From contig JARGNI010000007.1 of the NCBI GenBank assembly GCA_029213195.1, positions 1 through 64,000 on the forward strand: a DNA stretch of 64,000 nucleotides. Direction: 5' to 3'. Below the pieces are notes generated by a model. That model ran no database searches, was not told the origin of the DNA, and was given only the letters and a program-made list of their open reading frames with translations. Origin of the DNA: Verrucomicrobiales bacterium (GTDB taxonomy: Bacteria > Verrucomicrobiota > Verrucomicrobiia > Verrucomicrobiales > DEV007). Shown in pieces: positions 45,317-54,644 of this stretch (the first letter of the stretch is position 1; each line of letters starts with the position of its first letter). Both the position numbers and the translations under genes were made by a program.

Positions 45317-45447
45317 GGGAAAAAGGGGGGTATCATTCCAGGAAAACCAGCTCTCGGAAACTTCTCCAGAGACGAACTCCCAATTTGCCTCTCACCTTCC
45401 TCCCATCAGGAATGGGAAGAAACAGCAGCCTGATATGAACAGGACGA

Positions 45448-45888
45448 CTAGGGGCGGGTCATTTGAAAGGTCCCGAGATCTCCCTTGCGGTTCGAATAGG
45501 TTGCGTCGAAGCGGTTCCCCGAAATCGTTGCCTTGTGCCCAAAAGTCCCGAAAAGCCCGAGACTCTTCTCGCCATTGGCAAGATACTTCGATCCAGATTG
45601 GGTCACCGGAAACCGAACCTTGTAGGCACCGGAGAAGATTTCCTTCCAGGTGGCATGATAGTGAAAGTCGTAGTCTCCGTTACCGCCTTTCGAAGGGCTC
45701 ACGATGGCTCGCAGGTCGCCGGTGTGCCCGTTGGTTTCGGTGGTCCAGGTTCCCGTCCAGGGGCCCGCCGGGGCCTGGGTCTCGCCAGCCTCATAGGCCG
45801 CCACAGCCTCATTCCATTTCTTTTCGTAGGTCACACAACCCGTGAAGCTGAAAGCAACCATCGCGAGGAGAAGGGGGAGCGTTCTCAT
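45448..45888 (-). CDS. Lipoprotein of unknown function
   Basis: 146 residues from the ATG at 45888 (45900 is also possible). The start 'MRTLPLLLAMVAFSFTGC' is a lipoprotein signal with lipidated Cys in 'FTGC'. The mature beta-rich region ('GPWTGTWTTETNGHTGDLRAIVSPS', 'DFHYHATWKEIFSGAYKVRFPV') resembles a small calycin-like or beta-sandwich domain. It is 150 bases downstream of murA and may be in the same transcript. Function unknown. Confidence 0.7.
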   Translation of the reverse strand: MRTLPLLLAMVAFSFTGCVTYEKKWNEAVAAYEAGETQAPAGPWTGTWTTETNGHTGDLRAIVSPSKGGNGDYDFHYHATWKEIFSGAYKVRFPVTQSGSKYLANGEKSLGLFGTFGHKATISGNRFDATYSNRKGDLGTFQMTRP

Positions 45889-46038
45889 GATTCGTAGCAT
45901 TTCATTCAAGCAGAGAACGTTTCGAACGCAAGATCCCGTATCGCGAAATGTCGATCGCTCGCATGAACGCCATTTCTCGAATCGGGCCCATTCCCAAGCC
46001 GCTACTCGATTCGAAAAGGAAATGCGTGAAGCAGGCAA

Positions 46039-47307
46039 TCAGGCCGGAAGGCGTTCGATTTCGGCTCCCAATCCGATCAACTTGTCGTCGATGTGCTCGT
46101 AGCCACGGTCGATATGATAGACGCGAGAAATCTCCGTCGCGCCTTTGGCCGTAAGTCCCGCGAGAAGAAGAGCAGCCGAGGCCCGAAGGTCGCTTGCCAT
46201 CACGGGGGCGGCACTCAACTGCTCGACGCCGTTGATGACCGCAGTTCCATCGGAAACTTCGATATTGGCCCCCATGCGTTTCATCTCGGAGGCATGCATG
46301 AATCGCTGTGGGAAGATCGTGTCTTTCACGACGCTGAGGCCTGGTGTCGTCGCAAAGAGAGCGCACATCTGGGCCTGCATATCCGTCGGGAATCCGGGGT
46401 AGGGCTCGGTGGTGATGTTGGCTCCGACGGGATTCTTTGCCTGTTGGATCGTCATGGACTTCTCGGACTGCTGGATTTCGCAGCCGCACTGCTCCAAGAC
46501 TTCGGTCACGCTACTGAGATGCTCCGGATTGACCCGGCGCAAGGTAATCCCTTCGGGAGCGGCCATCGCACCCGCAACAAGAAAAGTGCCGGCTTCGATT
46601 CGATCGGGGATGACAGTATGCTCGACTCCGCCCAGTTCGGAGACGCCTTCGATTTCGATGCGAGGTGTTCCAGCTCCGCTGATCTTGGCTCCCATCGCAA
46701 TCAGGAAGTTGGCCAGATCGACGACCTCGGGCTCGCAAGCAGCACCGTTGATCACCGTGGTCCCCTTGGCGAGAACGGCCGCCATCATGACGTTGTCTGT
46801 GCCAAGCACGGTAGCTCCATTCTTCCCCGCCATATCGAGAGTATCGCCATTGAGACCATAGCGGGCTTCGAGATGGACGTTTCCACCTTCGACCGTGACT
46901 TCGGCTCCCAAGCCCTCCAATCCTCGGAGATGGAGATCGATCGGGCGATCTCCGATGACACATCCACCTGGGAGAGAGACGTCGGCACGGTTGTGACGAG
47001 CGAGCAGAGGCCCCATCACACAGACCGACGCGCGCATTTTCCGCACCAGGTCATAGGGAGCTTCGTGCCCCCGAATGCGTTCACACTTGATGATGACATT
47101 TCCGCTGGCTCGCTCCACCTCTGCACCCAGATTATGCAGGATCTGAAGCATGTAGTTGGTGTCCGAGACATCAGGCACTCGCCGAATCACGCACTGCTCA
47201 CGAGTCAACAGGGTCGCCGCAAGGATGGGCAGCGATGCGTTCTTCGATCCGCTGATGTTGACGTTTCCCGAGAGCGAACTCCCGCCATGGACTACAAACT
47301 TTTCCAT
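46039..47307 (-). CDS. murA: UDP-N-acetylglucosamine 1-carboxyvinyltransferase
   Basis: 422 residues. Substrate residues Lys22/Asn23 ('SGSKNASLPI') and catalytic Cys116 in 'LPGGCVIGDRPID' are both present, and 'RASVCVMGPLLAR' and 'VIPDRIEAGTFLVAGA' match the family. It adds enolpyruvate to UDP-GlcNAc at the first committed step of peptidoglycan synthesis. The Cys (rather than Asp) predicts fosfomycin sensitivity of the enzyme (family knowledge). It follows prmC by 47 bases. Confidence 0.97.
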   Translation of the reverse strand: MEKFVVHGGSSLSGNVNISGSKNASLPILAATLLTREQCVIRRVPDVSDTNYMLQILHNLGAEVERASGNVIIKCERIRGHEAPYDLVRKMRASVCVMGPLLARHNRADVSLPGGCVIGDRPIDLHLRGLEGLGAEVTVEGGNVHLEARYGLNGDTLDMAGKNGATVLGTDNVMMAAVLAKGTTVINGAACEPEVVDLANFLIAMGAKISGAGTPRIEIEGVSELGGVEHTVIPDRIEAGTFLVAGAMAAPEGITLRRVNPEHLSSVTEVLEQCGCEIQQSEKSMTIQQAKNPVGANITTEPYPGFPTDMQAQMCALFATTPGLSVVKDTIFPQRFMHASEMKRMGANIEVSDGTAVINGVEQLSAAPVMASDLRASAALLLAGLTAKGATEISRVYHIDRGYEHIDDKLIGLGAEIERLPA

Positions 47308-47354
47308 TCTAAAATTTCAACATTGACTAAAAGAGGGGGCGAACACTAGCAGAT

Positions 47355-48209
47355 TCAGGAGATTTTGGTAGCGAAAAGAAAGCGGTCAATTCCGCTAAGG
47401 TCTCGCACGGATTCCACGGGGTGAAAGTTGTGGTCCTCTGCGAAGACTTTCAATCCCTCTGCCTGGTCGATCCCGTGCTCCAGGGCAAGCAACCCGCCAT
47501 CACAGAGCTTGGCGTGGGCCTGCCGAATGAGTTCTTCCATCATCTCGACCCCGCGTTCTCCGCCATAGAGCGCCAGAGCAGGATCACGTTGGACCTCCTT
47601 ACTCAGTTCGGTTTGTTGATCATCCGGGATATAGGGGAGATTTGCCACGATCCAGTCGAACTCGCCCGAGACGTCGCCAAGTAGATCGCTCTGAACGAAC
47701 TCGACCCGTTCTCCCAGCTCGAGTTTTTCCGCATTTTCCCTCGCCAGCGAAAGCGCTTCATCCGACACATCGGAAAGCATGACGGGAGAGGAAAGCTCCA
47801 GGTGATGGGCAAGGGAAAGTCCGATGACCCCGGAGCCGCAACCAACGTCGAGGATCCGGAGATCGCCGGGCTTCTCGTCACCCACCCTCGCCAAGAGGTG
47901 TTCGACCAGCTCCTCCGTTTCAGGACGGGGTATGAGGGCGCGAGCATCGGTGCGAAACTCGAGACCATGAAACTCGATCACACCGAGGAGGTGCTGAAGG
48001 GGCTCTCCTCGACTCCGGCGCTTGGTCAACTCTCGCAAAGTCTCCAGGTCCTCCTCGACCAGGGGGCGATCGAAATCGAGATAGAGCTGCATGCGCTCGA
48101 CCTTGAGAACATGGGCAATGAGATGCTCCATACTGAGCCGAGCTTCCTCGACTTCGTAATTCTCAAGATATTCCGTGCCCTTTTTGAGCGTATCGAGAAT
48201 GGTCGGCAT
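47355..48209 (-). CDS. prmC: Peptide chain release factor N5-glutamine methyltransferase
   Basis: 284 residues. A helical N-terminal domain precedes the Rossmann methyltransferase core with SAM-binding 'ILDVGCGSGVIGLSLA' and the substrate motif, which reads NLPY ('VANLPYIPDDQ') rather than the usual NPPY. 'LIPRPETEELVEHLL' is a PrmC hallmark. It methylates the GGQ glutamine of release factors. It sits between an MRJP-type gene and murA, often a prfA-linked neighbourhood, but prfA is not in the window. Confidence 0.94.
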   Translation of the reverse strand: MPTILDTLKKGTEYLENYEVEEARLSMEHLIAHVLKVERMQLYLDFDRPLVEEDLETLRELTKRRSRGEPLQHLLGVIEFHGLEFRTDARALIPRPETEELVEHLLARVGDEKPGDLRILDVGCGSGVIGLSLAHHLELSSPVMLSDVSDEALSLARENAEKLELGERVEFVQSDLLGDVSGEFDWIVANLPYIPDDQQTELSKEVQRDPALALYGGERGVEMMEELIRQAHAKLCDGGLLALEHGIDQAEGLKVFAEDHNFHPVESVRDLSGIDRFLFATKIS

Positions 48210-48227
48210 GAGGAGAGGCGACCAGGC

Positions 48228-49445
48228 TTAGAATCCGAAACGCGCCTTGTTGAGCGGGCGGGCTTTGAACAAAGAGAAGGGAGGGGCCGTGACATCTTTG
48301 CCACTGTTGAAAAACGGAGTGCGATGAAGCTGGTTGCTGAAGAAGTGCAGCTCCCCATCTGGCCCAACAAGGAGACCTCCGGGCCAGACGATCCGAGGAT
48401 CCTGGATGAGGAGACGGAGATTGAGGTATTTCTCATCGGGCGAGACGTAATCGATCGAACCACGGGAGATGTCGGCAAAGTAGATGACCCCCTTGGAATC
48501 GATGACCATGGAATCGCAGATTGGCTTGGGCGATACCCCTTGCACCTGGGCCTGAAGGTTGATTGGGGCAAGCTGCTGGTTTCGCAGCAAGTCCGTCTCG
48601 ATCTTGAAGAGGGAGGAACCATTGCGCGGTCCGTAGTAGAGCCAGGTGCCCCGGCGATCGATCGCGAGGGGACTCACTCCTGTCAGTGGAGTCGCAATGG
48701 CGCCATCGGGTCGGCGAGCCAGGACCGAGCGGCCATCGAGCTCCAGGGCGACGTTGGGCTCTTTCTGCACCGAGCGATGCCCTTCGAGAACCCGCCGAGT
48801 CAATCCCGTCTGGGTATTCACGACGAGAATGGCGGAGCTGACCCCATCGGCAGGATCGGAGATGTAGATATAAGGCCCGGCAGGATCGAGGACCAGGTTC
48901 TTGAGAAAGGAACGGGGAGAAAGTGACTGCGGATGGATGACGATGACCTGATGAAGTTCATCCTTCTTGGTATCCCACGCGACCAGCTTGGGCGGGGTAT
49001 CGCTGCGACGCCCATTGTCCAGCATCCAGACCACGCCACGTGTATCGCAAGCCATCCCGAGAACGGAGTCGAGGACCACGGGTGCCCCGGAGCCTGGCGT
49101 ATTCATCTCAAGGGTCGGAAAGGGAGTCCAGGTGCTCTCCTTGCGATTCCATCTCAGGACACGATGAGCCGGATTGAAGAACTGGTGACACGAAATGATG
49201 GGATCGCCCGAGGGAAGGATACACATCCCTCCAGGCCCCGTCGGTGCCTGCGCCGTTTCCTGCAGGAGATTGCCATCACGATTGAACAGCCCCTGAAAGG
49301 TCGGCAGCTTCAGATCCTTGAGATCCTTCAAATTTTGCCCCTGGACGAGCGAAATCGAAAAACCGAGAGCCAGTCCGACAAGAAGCATCTCCCGGCAGGA
49401 GAGCGACGGAACGGAGGACTGGAAAACCTTTCTGCGAATGAGCAT
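48228..49445 (-). CDS. Secreted Yellow/major royal jelly protein-family protein
   Basis: 405 residues from the ATG at 49445. The lead 'MLIRRKVFQSSVPSLSCREMLLVGLALGF' has basic residues then a hydrophobic core, so it is exported. 'GMACDTRGVVWMLDNG', 'YIYISDPADG' and 'LAIDRRGTWLYYGPRNGSSLF' are typical MRJP/Yellow propeller strands. Bacterial members are sugar- or amine-binding proteins with no clear activity. It lies 69 bases after ptsI and 18 before prmC. Confidence 0.85.
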   Translation of the reverse strand: MLIRRKVFQSSVPSLSCREMLLVGLALGFSISLVQGQNLKDLKDLKLPTFQGLFNRDGNLLQETAQAPTGPGGMCILPSGDPIISCHQFFNPAHRVLRWNRKESTWTPFPTLEMNTPGSGAPVVLDSVLGMACDTRGVVWMLDNGRRSDTPPKLVAWDTKKDELHQVIVIHPQSLSPRSFLKNLVLDPAGPYIYISDPADGVSSAILVVNTQTGLTRRVLEGHRSVQKEPNVALELDGRSVLARRPDGAIATPLTGVSPLAIDRRGTWLYYGPRNGSSLFKIETDLLRNQQLAPINLQAQVQGVSPKPICDSMVIDSKGVIYFADISRGSIDYVSPDEKYLNLRLLIQDPRIVWPGGLLVGPDGELHFFSNQLHRTPFFNSGKDVTAPPFSLFKARPLNKARFGF

Positions 49446-49513
49446 GGGGAGGGGATTTCGAGAGGGGTATTGTCGCGGAAAATCGAGATGGGTCAATGGG
49501 AGATCCTGGCCGC

Positions 49514-51292
49514 TCAGAGCAGAAGTTCCGGATAGGCCTGATCGGCCACTTCTTCACAGAGGCGCCTGATTTCACCCGCGGTGCCGATGCCCTTGAGTTT
49601 CTCGACCAGCTCGCGACAGGAGCTTTCCTTCAACTTGGAAATCGCCCAGCGCATTCTCAAGACCTGGGAAGATCCCACGGACAGTTCATCGACTCCCAGA
49701 CCGACCCAAACAGGCATAAGGGAGAGATAGCCAGCGGCTTCTCCACAGATTCCGCACCAGATTTGATTCCGATGAGCCGCCTCGACGGTCTCCCGAATCA
49801 TGGCGATGACGGCGGGGTGAGTGGGCTCATAGAGGTGGGCCACCCGGTCGTTGACTCGATCGACCGCAGTCGTGTATTGGATGAGGTCGTTCGTCCCTAT
49901 ACTGAAAAAGTCGACTTCCTTGGCAAGATGGTCGGCGATCATGACCGCACTGGGGATCTCGATCATGGCCCCGACCTCGATGTCGCGGTCGAACGCAATC
50001 CCTTCGGCCTCCAGTTCTCGCTTCGTGATTTCGAGCTGATCCTTCGCCCGCTGAATCTCTTCCACGGAGGAGATGAAGGGGAACATGATACGCGTTTTCC
50101 CGAAAGCACTGGCCCTGAGAATCGCTCGCAACTGGATCCGAAACTCGTGGCTGCGATCGAGGCTCAAGCGAATGCCTCGCCAGCCGAGAAATGGGTTGGG
50201 CTCGGGATGCTCCACCAACTCGGGCAGCAATTTATCGCCACCGATATCCAAGGTCCTTACGATGACCCCATGCGGGTCGGTCGCCTCGGCCACTTTCCGA
50301 TAGTTTTCGAACTGGTTCTCTTCCTCTCGTTCCTTCTTCTCCCGAAGATAGAAGAACTCGGTTCGATAGAGACCGATCCCTTCCGCATCCTGGCTGGCAA
50401 CTTCCCGGAGCTCTTCCACGAACTCGATATTGGCCGAAAGGGTCATCACCTTGCCATCCGCCGTGACGGTAGGCTTGCCTTTGAGGGTCTGGAGGGACTC
50501 GACGAGGGCATCATCTCGACGAGAAAGCTCCTCGTATTCCCGGAGAGTCTCCTCGGTCGGATTGAAAATGACTGTCCCATGATAGCCATCGATGATGACG
50601 AGATCGCCGACTCTCAAATCGTCAGGGATGCGGTGCAGCGCCACCACCGCAGGGATGTTCAGCGAACGGGCCATGATGGCCGTATGAGAAGTGGAGCTGC
50701 CGACTTCCGTGGCAAATCCTCGGACATTCGCGCGGGTCATAGTCACCGTGTCCGACGGGGTCAGATTGTGGGCGAGAACGATCTCGGTTCCCTCGCTCAT
50801 GCTGCCGACATCCTTGTTCTCTGCCGACCATCGCAGGTTCTTGAGGAGTCTTTTCGCGACATCTTCGATGTCCACGGCACGCTCTCGAAGATAGGGATCC
50901 GAGATCTTGCGAAGCGAATCGATGTAGCGCTTCACGACCGAGAAATAGGCCCAGTCGATGGATTTCAGCTGGGTCTCACAAATACGCAGGACCTCATTGA
51001 GAACCGTCGAGTCCTCGAGGAGCAAGAGGTGGGCATCGAAAATTCCGGCGTGATTTTCCCCCTCGGCATCGGCGATCTCCTGTTGCAATTCGATGATCTG
51101 ATCTCGAGTCGCCACCAGCGCGAGCGAGAGGCGTGCTTTCTCCTCTTCCACCTGGGTGCGGGAGATGGCGACGTTCTCAGGCTCCTCAAGAGACTTCCCC
51201 AGAATGTCTGCAGGCCCCCAGGAAACCCCCGGGGAGACGCCGATCCCGTCCAGACGGGTCTCGGTCTTTTTCGCGGTTTCTATCATCGACAA
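49514..51292 (-). CDS. ptsI: Phosphoenolpyruvate-protein phosphotransferase (enzyme I)
   Basis: 592 residues. The phospho-His is 203 in 'GSSTSHTAIMARS', with the N-terminal 'IGVSPGVSWGPA' and the PEP-binding barrel 'LYRTEFFYLRE', 'GIRLSLDRSHEFRIQLRAILRAS' and 'WCGICGEAAGYLSLMPVWVGLGVDELSV'. It takes phosphate from PEP and gives it to HPr. Full length, general cytoplasmic. It is in the run hprK-ptsH-ptsI, with no sugar-specific EII gene seen. Confidence 0.96.
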   Translation of the reverse strand: MSMIETAKKTETRLDGIGVSPGVSWGPADILGKSLEEPENVAISRTQVEEEKARLSLALVATRDQIIELQQEIADAEGENHAGIFDAHLLLLEDSTVLNEVLRICETQLKSIDWAYFSVVKRYIDSLRKISDPYLRERAVDIEDVAKRLLKNLRWSAENKDVGSMSEGTEIVLAHNLTPSDTVTMTRANVRGFATEVGSSTSHTAIMARSLNIPAVVALHRIPDDLRVGDLVIIDGYHGTVIFNPTEETLREYEELSRRDDALVESLQTLKGKPTVTADGKVMTLSANIEFVEELREVASQDAEGIGLYRTEFFYLREKKEREEENQFENYRKVAEATDPHGVIVRTLDIGGDKLLPELVEHPEPNPFLGWRGIRLSLDRSHEFRIQLRAILRASAFGKTRIMFPFISSVEEIQRAKDQLEITKRELEAEGIAFDRDIEVGAMIEIPSAVMIADHLAKEVDFFSIGTNDLIQYTTAVDRVNDRVAHLYEPTHPAVIAMIRETVEAAHRNQIWCGICGEAAGYLSLMPVWVGLGVDELSVGSSQVLRMRWAISKLKESSCRELVEKLKGIGTAGEIRRLCEEVADQAYPELLL

Positions 51293-51436
51293 CGCTTCTC
51301 TAACGGATCTTAAGCAATAATCTTATGATTTTGCCATAGAATAATTGAAACACCCTGGTTCCGATGTCCGGATCATCCCGGGGATGCAAGGGCTTTCCAC
51401 CCGGGTTTGTGCAGAGGAGCGCAAAAACGCTCCGAG

Positions 51437-51700
51437 CTACTCTTCGAAGCCGCTGTTGACCAGTGCACTGATCTTCGCGATCGCGTCATCCGCATCAGCG
51501 CCCTCTGCAGAGACCTCAAGGGTGCTTCCCTGGCCCGCGGCCAGCATCATCAAGCCCATGATGCTTTTCCCGTTGATCTCCTCGTCATCCTTCTTGACCC
51601 AGATTTCCGAAGCGAACTGGTTCGCCAACTTTACAAACTTGGCCGCGGGACGGGCATGGAGTCCGTCCTCGTTGGGAATCGTCAGTTCGCAGGTTGGCAT
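51437..51700 (-). CDS. ptsH: HPr phosphocarrier protein
   Basis: 87 residues. Phosphoacceptor His15 is in 'DGLHARPAAKF' and the regulatory Ser46 in 'NGKSIMGLMMLA'. The Ser46 site is what HPr kinase phosphorylates, and hprK lies 48 bases upstream on the same strand. It passes phosphate from enzyme I. A 144-base gap separates it from ptsI, which may therefore have its own start signal. Confidence 0.97.
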   Translation of the reverse strand: MPTCELTIPNEDGLHARPAAKFVKLANQFASEIWVKKDDEEINGKSIMGLMMLAAGQGSTLEVSAEGADADDAIAKISALVNSGFEE

Positions 51701-51748
51701 GAAGAAACAAAAGAGGAGCGCTCAAAAGAGGGGCTCCGGGAAAGCGGT

Positions 51749-52726
51749 TCAGACTACAGATTTACGTTCGTCCCTCATCTTTTTCAATAATTTCTTATTG
51801 AATTCCACGGCTGAATCATGTCCCAACGCCTTCAGTTTCTGGTCCAGGGCAGCCACTTCGACGAGCTGGGCCATATCCCGTCCGGGAGCGACGGGGAGCT
51901 CGATATGAGGGACATCCATGCCGAGGACATCGATCGACTCTCGATCCAGACCAACCCGCTCCATGTCGTTCATGTCCTCTTCCCGCCGAAGACTGACCAC
52001 GAGATCGAGACGTTTCTCGGTTCGAAAGGTGCCGACTCCAAAAAGGGCGGCCACATTGATGATCCCCAGTCCGCGGACCTCCATATAGCTTCGTCCCAGC
52101 TCCGGAGCCGTCGCAATCAGCTCGCGATCCTCGATGTTGCGCACCCGGACCATGTCGTCGGCGACGAGACTGGCCCCCCGCCGCAAGAGAGCGAGGACGG
52201 TTTCGCTTTTCCCCGTGCCGCTGTCTCCACGAATCAGGATCCCGATCCCCATGACATCGACCATGCACCCGTGCTCGGTCGTGGAGGGCGCAAACTCCCA
52301 GTCGAGACGAACTGTCGCTGCATTGATGTAGTTCATCGTGACCATCGAAGTCTGAAACACGGAGATCTCCGCTTCATTCGCGATTGCGAGAAGCGCATCT
52401 GGCAGAGCCTGATCGCGGCTCACGACGACACAGGGGATATTCTGCCGGCAGAGGTCGTGAAATCGCTTCTCGGCATTGGCCGCACTGAGGTGACGCAGAT
52501 AGGATCGCTCGGCAAGCCCGATGACCTGGATCCGGTGCAGGGCGAAATACTTGTAGAATCCGGTCAGCGCCAAGCCCGGACGGTTGATGGTCGGTTCGAG
52601 AATCTGGCGATCGTAGCCCGCCTTGGTTCCCACGCGTGTCATGTGCAGCTCCTGGGAGTGCCGGTGAAAGAAATCACCCACCTTGAGGGTGAGAGGACGC
52701 GGAGTCTTGCTGGAACGATCTGGCAT
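51749..52726 (-). CDS. hprK: HPr kinase/phosphorylase
   Basis: 325 residues from the ATG at 52726 (the frame from 52765 adds 13). The P-loop 'RGDSGTGKSETVLAL' and the family signature 'MEVRGLGIINVAALFG' are complete, and the N-terminal domain has the usual '.YFA..R.QVIG..E..YL' pattern. It phosphorylates or dephosphorylates HPr at Ser46 in response to ATP and phosphate levels. With ptsH and ptsI it forms the regulatory PTS set. Confidence 0.96.
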   Translation of the reverse strand: MPDRSSKTPRPLTLKVGDFFHRHSQELHMTRVGTKAGYDRQILEPTINRPGLALTGFYKYFALHRIQVIGLAERSYLRHLSAANAEKRFHDLCRQNIPCVVVSRDQALPDALLAIANEAEISVFQTSMVTMNYINAATVRLDWEFAPSTTEHGCMVDVMGIGILIRGDSGTGKSETVLALLRRGASLVADDMVRVRNIEDRELIATAPELGRSYMEVRGLGIINVAALFGVGTFRTEKRLDLVVSLRREEDMNDMERVGLDRESIDVLGMDVPHIELPVAPGRDMAQLVEVAALDQKLKALGHDSAVEFNKKLLKKMRDERKSVV

Positions 52727-52785
52727 GGGTGGAAAAATGATGTGCGGGGAGAAAGTATCCGCCATAGGGCCCTTTCCTGCGAACG

Positions 52786-52815
52786 AAAAAAGGCGGGACC
52801 GAAGTCCCGCCTTTT
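52786..52815 (-). terminator. Terminator of the porin gene with UUCG loop
   Basis: On the minus strand the stem GGCGGGAC-TTCG-GTCCCGCC (8 bp) is followed by a run of six T. The plus strand also ends in TTTT, so it could act both ways. It lies 43 bases after the porin stop. Confidence 0.9.
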
Positions 52816-52857
52816 ACCAAGGGTTGTTCCGATAAAATCGGAAAACAGGATAGAATC

Positions 52858-54174
52858 CTAGAAGTAGGTGCGAAGTGCGAGCATCCAAGTGCCCGACTCG
52901 ACAGAACCTGCGACTCCGTAGAGGTCACCAGTCGCATACTCGTATCCAGCCATAACCTTGAGGTTGTGGTCACAAACGTAGTAGTTCAGTCCTGCATAAA
53001 TCGTGTGGTAGTTCTCGACATTCAAACGATAGAAATCGTAGTTCGTGTCGCCAGGAACTCCGCTTGCAAAACGCTGGGTGCGCTGCTGCTCACCCTCGCT
53101 CATGTAGCTGTATTTGAACACGGCCTGAAGCTTGTCGGTGATGTCGTAGTAAGGCATGATGACAAGTCCCCACGTGTCATTACCCGCAGGAATGTCCCTT
53201 TCAACTGCCCAAGGAGAATCACCCTCGCGCTCACGGTTAACTCCGATGATGAAGTCCGTGATAAGGCCAAGGCGGCCCCACTCGGACTCGGTTCCGATAG
53301 CAAAGGTGTGCTCGTAGTTCGCCTGGTAGTTGTTCTGTGCACGTCCTCCGTTAACGAGGCCGTCAGAATTGTTGACGTAGACGTAGTCGAAAAAGAGCTC
53401 GGTAGCGTCACTGATCTCGACGGAGAAGTTGTAGCTTGCTCCACCGCGGCTGCGCGAGTCGGGCCAGTTGTTGAGACCTCCGTTAGGACCTGCTCCAAGG
53501 AGCCAGCCACCGATCTCGTGGTCGATTCCACCGAATTCGAACCCGATGGTAACACCCCAGGGCTTCTGGTCTGCTACCTCGTTGACGATAGGAGAACGCT
53601 CGACAGTGAGAATCTTTCGAGACGTAGTGCTGAACTCGCGGGTGATCGTCTGCTTCTGCTTACCAAGCTCAACATACTTGAGAACGAAATTCTTAGCAGG
53701 TGCTTTCGCATCGCTGTGATGCTCTGGCTCCCAGTCAAGGTAGAACTCATCCCAGTTGTTGAAAAACTCGGCGCGAGTCAATCCATGCCCGCTACCAGAA
53801 CCATCGGAGATGTTGGTCGAAGTCTTAAGGGTAACATTTCCAGCGAAAGCGATGTTTGCTCCGATACGAAAGCGGCGGTGCTGCCACTCGTGATATCCAT
53901 TCCGGATCGTGTTCCCGGCCGGGTCAGTGATTGTCTCATTCTGCGAAATTGCCTGGCCGTGGTAACGACCGTTGAGGCTAACTTTGCGAATGAAGCCATC
54001 ACCCTTGTAAAGGGTTCCGTATTCGAAGATGTCGCAAGGCGACCATGCTTCGATAGGGGCTTTGTCGTCGATAACGACTTTGCCGTAGTCCCCAGCGAAG
54101 AGAGAACCACCGGCGAGAATCGCTGCGGCACTCACACTGGATACGATGTTTCGTATGTGGTTGGATTGTGTCAT
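52858..54174 (-). CDS. Outer-membrane porin-like beta-barrel protein
   Basis: 438 residues from the ATG at 54174; the frame to 54279 adds implausible residues. A signal peptide ('SAAAILAGGSLFAG') is followed by many alternating strands with aromatic girdles and ends in Phe ('WMLALRTYF'), the usual recognition signal of outer-membrane barrels. Repeating segments ('FFDYVYVNNSDG', 'FKYSYMSEGEQQR') fit a phosphate-selective (OprO/P-like) porin, but I cannot confirm the specificity. Upstream is a regulatory region with a strong palindrome. Confidence 0.85.
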   Translation of the reverse strand: MTQSNHIRNIVSSVSAAAILAGGSLFAGDYGKVVIDDKAPIEAWSPCDIFEYGTLYKGDGFIRKVSLNGRYHGQAISQNETITDPAGNTIRNGYHEWQHRRFRIGANIAFAGNVTLKTSTNISDGSGSGHGLTRAEFFNNWDEFYLDWEPEHHSDAKAPAKNFVLKYVELGKQKQTITREFSTTSRKILTVERSPIVNEVADQKPWGVTIGFEFGGIDHEIGGWLLGAGPNGGLNNWPDSRSRGGASYNFSVEISDATELFFDYVYVNNSDGLVNGGRAQNNYQANYEHTFAIGTESEWGRLGLITDFIIGVNREREGDSPWAVERDIPAGNDTWGLVIMPYYDITDKLQAVFKYSYMSEGEQQRTQRFASGVPGDTNYDFYRLNVENYHTIYAGLNYYVCDHNLKVMAGYEYATGDLYGVAGSVESGTWMLALRTYF

Positions 54175-54241
54175 TGAATAGTTTTGGTGTTTGTCAGTGG
54201 TCTTTTTTAGTTGGTGATCAACGGATGAGCCAATCGGCATT

Positions 54242-54333
54242 TGTGACGTTTTCGCCATTCCTGCTTCAGGATCAATCACTGATGGGAAGATACTGCCCCT
54301 CTGTTCAAATCTCGCAAATCTATTTGTGTGACA
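54242..54333. promoter_or_regulatory. TGTGAC-type half-sites upstream of the porin
   Basis: TGTGACG (54242-54248) and TGTGACA (54327-54333) repeat the arm of the palindrome at 54344-54367. Three such half-sites in 110 bases suggest binding by one regulator. Confidence 0.4.
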
Positions 54334-54343
54334 AAATCAGGCG

Positions 54344-54367
54344 AAATGTGACGCATGCGTCACATTT
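54344..54367. promoter_or_regulatory. 24-bp perfect palindrome, likely operator
   Basis: The 24 bases read identically on both strands. The inner part is TGTGACGCATGCGTCACA and AAA/TTT extend it on each side. It looks like a Crp/Fnr-superfamily site (TGTGA...TCACA), but the spacer is 8 bases, not the 6 of the E. coli CRP site. It lies about 170 bases upstream of the porin start and 278 before the hydrolase start. Confidence 0.6.
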
Positions 54368-54644
54368 ATTCCTATTTGAAACACGTAATAAAACCCGCAC
54401 ACTTTTTAAAATGAGTATGTTACAATTGTATTTTGCATAACTTAACCGATTGGAAAATCCTCGTTTTTTCCCGAAAATTCTTCTAAGAAATTTCCAATGG
54501 CGCTCAAAAAGGCCTGTTTTTTGGGCTGGGGGGCCACTTCTACAGCGCGTTGATCCCTTTTCACTGCGATGATTCAACCCGAATCTTCTGGACACCGTTC
54601 ACTCACGTGATTGATTCTCGCGCCGAACAACCATTCTTTTTTCT

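Larger units (their letters stand above)
54175..54644. other. Intergenic control region between porin and hydrolase
   Basis: 470 bases with no supported gene; a short minus-strand frame at 54320-54595 looks like chance. It holds the palindrome and half-sites described separately, an AT-rich tract from 54368 to 54445 and a TACAAT box at 54421-54426 without a fitting -35 box. Confidence 0.6.

Noticed and set aside
49496-51313. 605-residue plus-strand frame antisense to ptsI
   Set aside because: ptsI is fully conserved on the other strand, with its His motif intact.
54344-54367. Classical E. coli CRP site
   Set aside because: The arms fit, but the spacer is 8 bases instead of 6, so I report only a Crp/Fnr-like palindrome.
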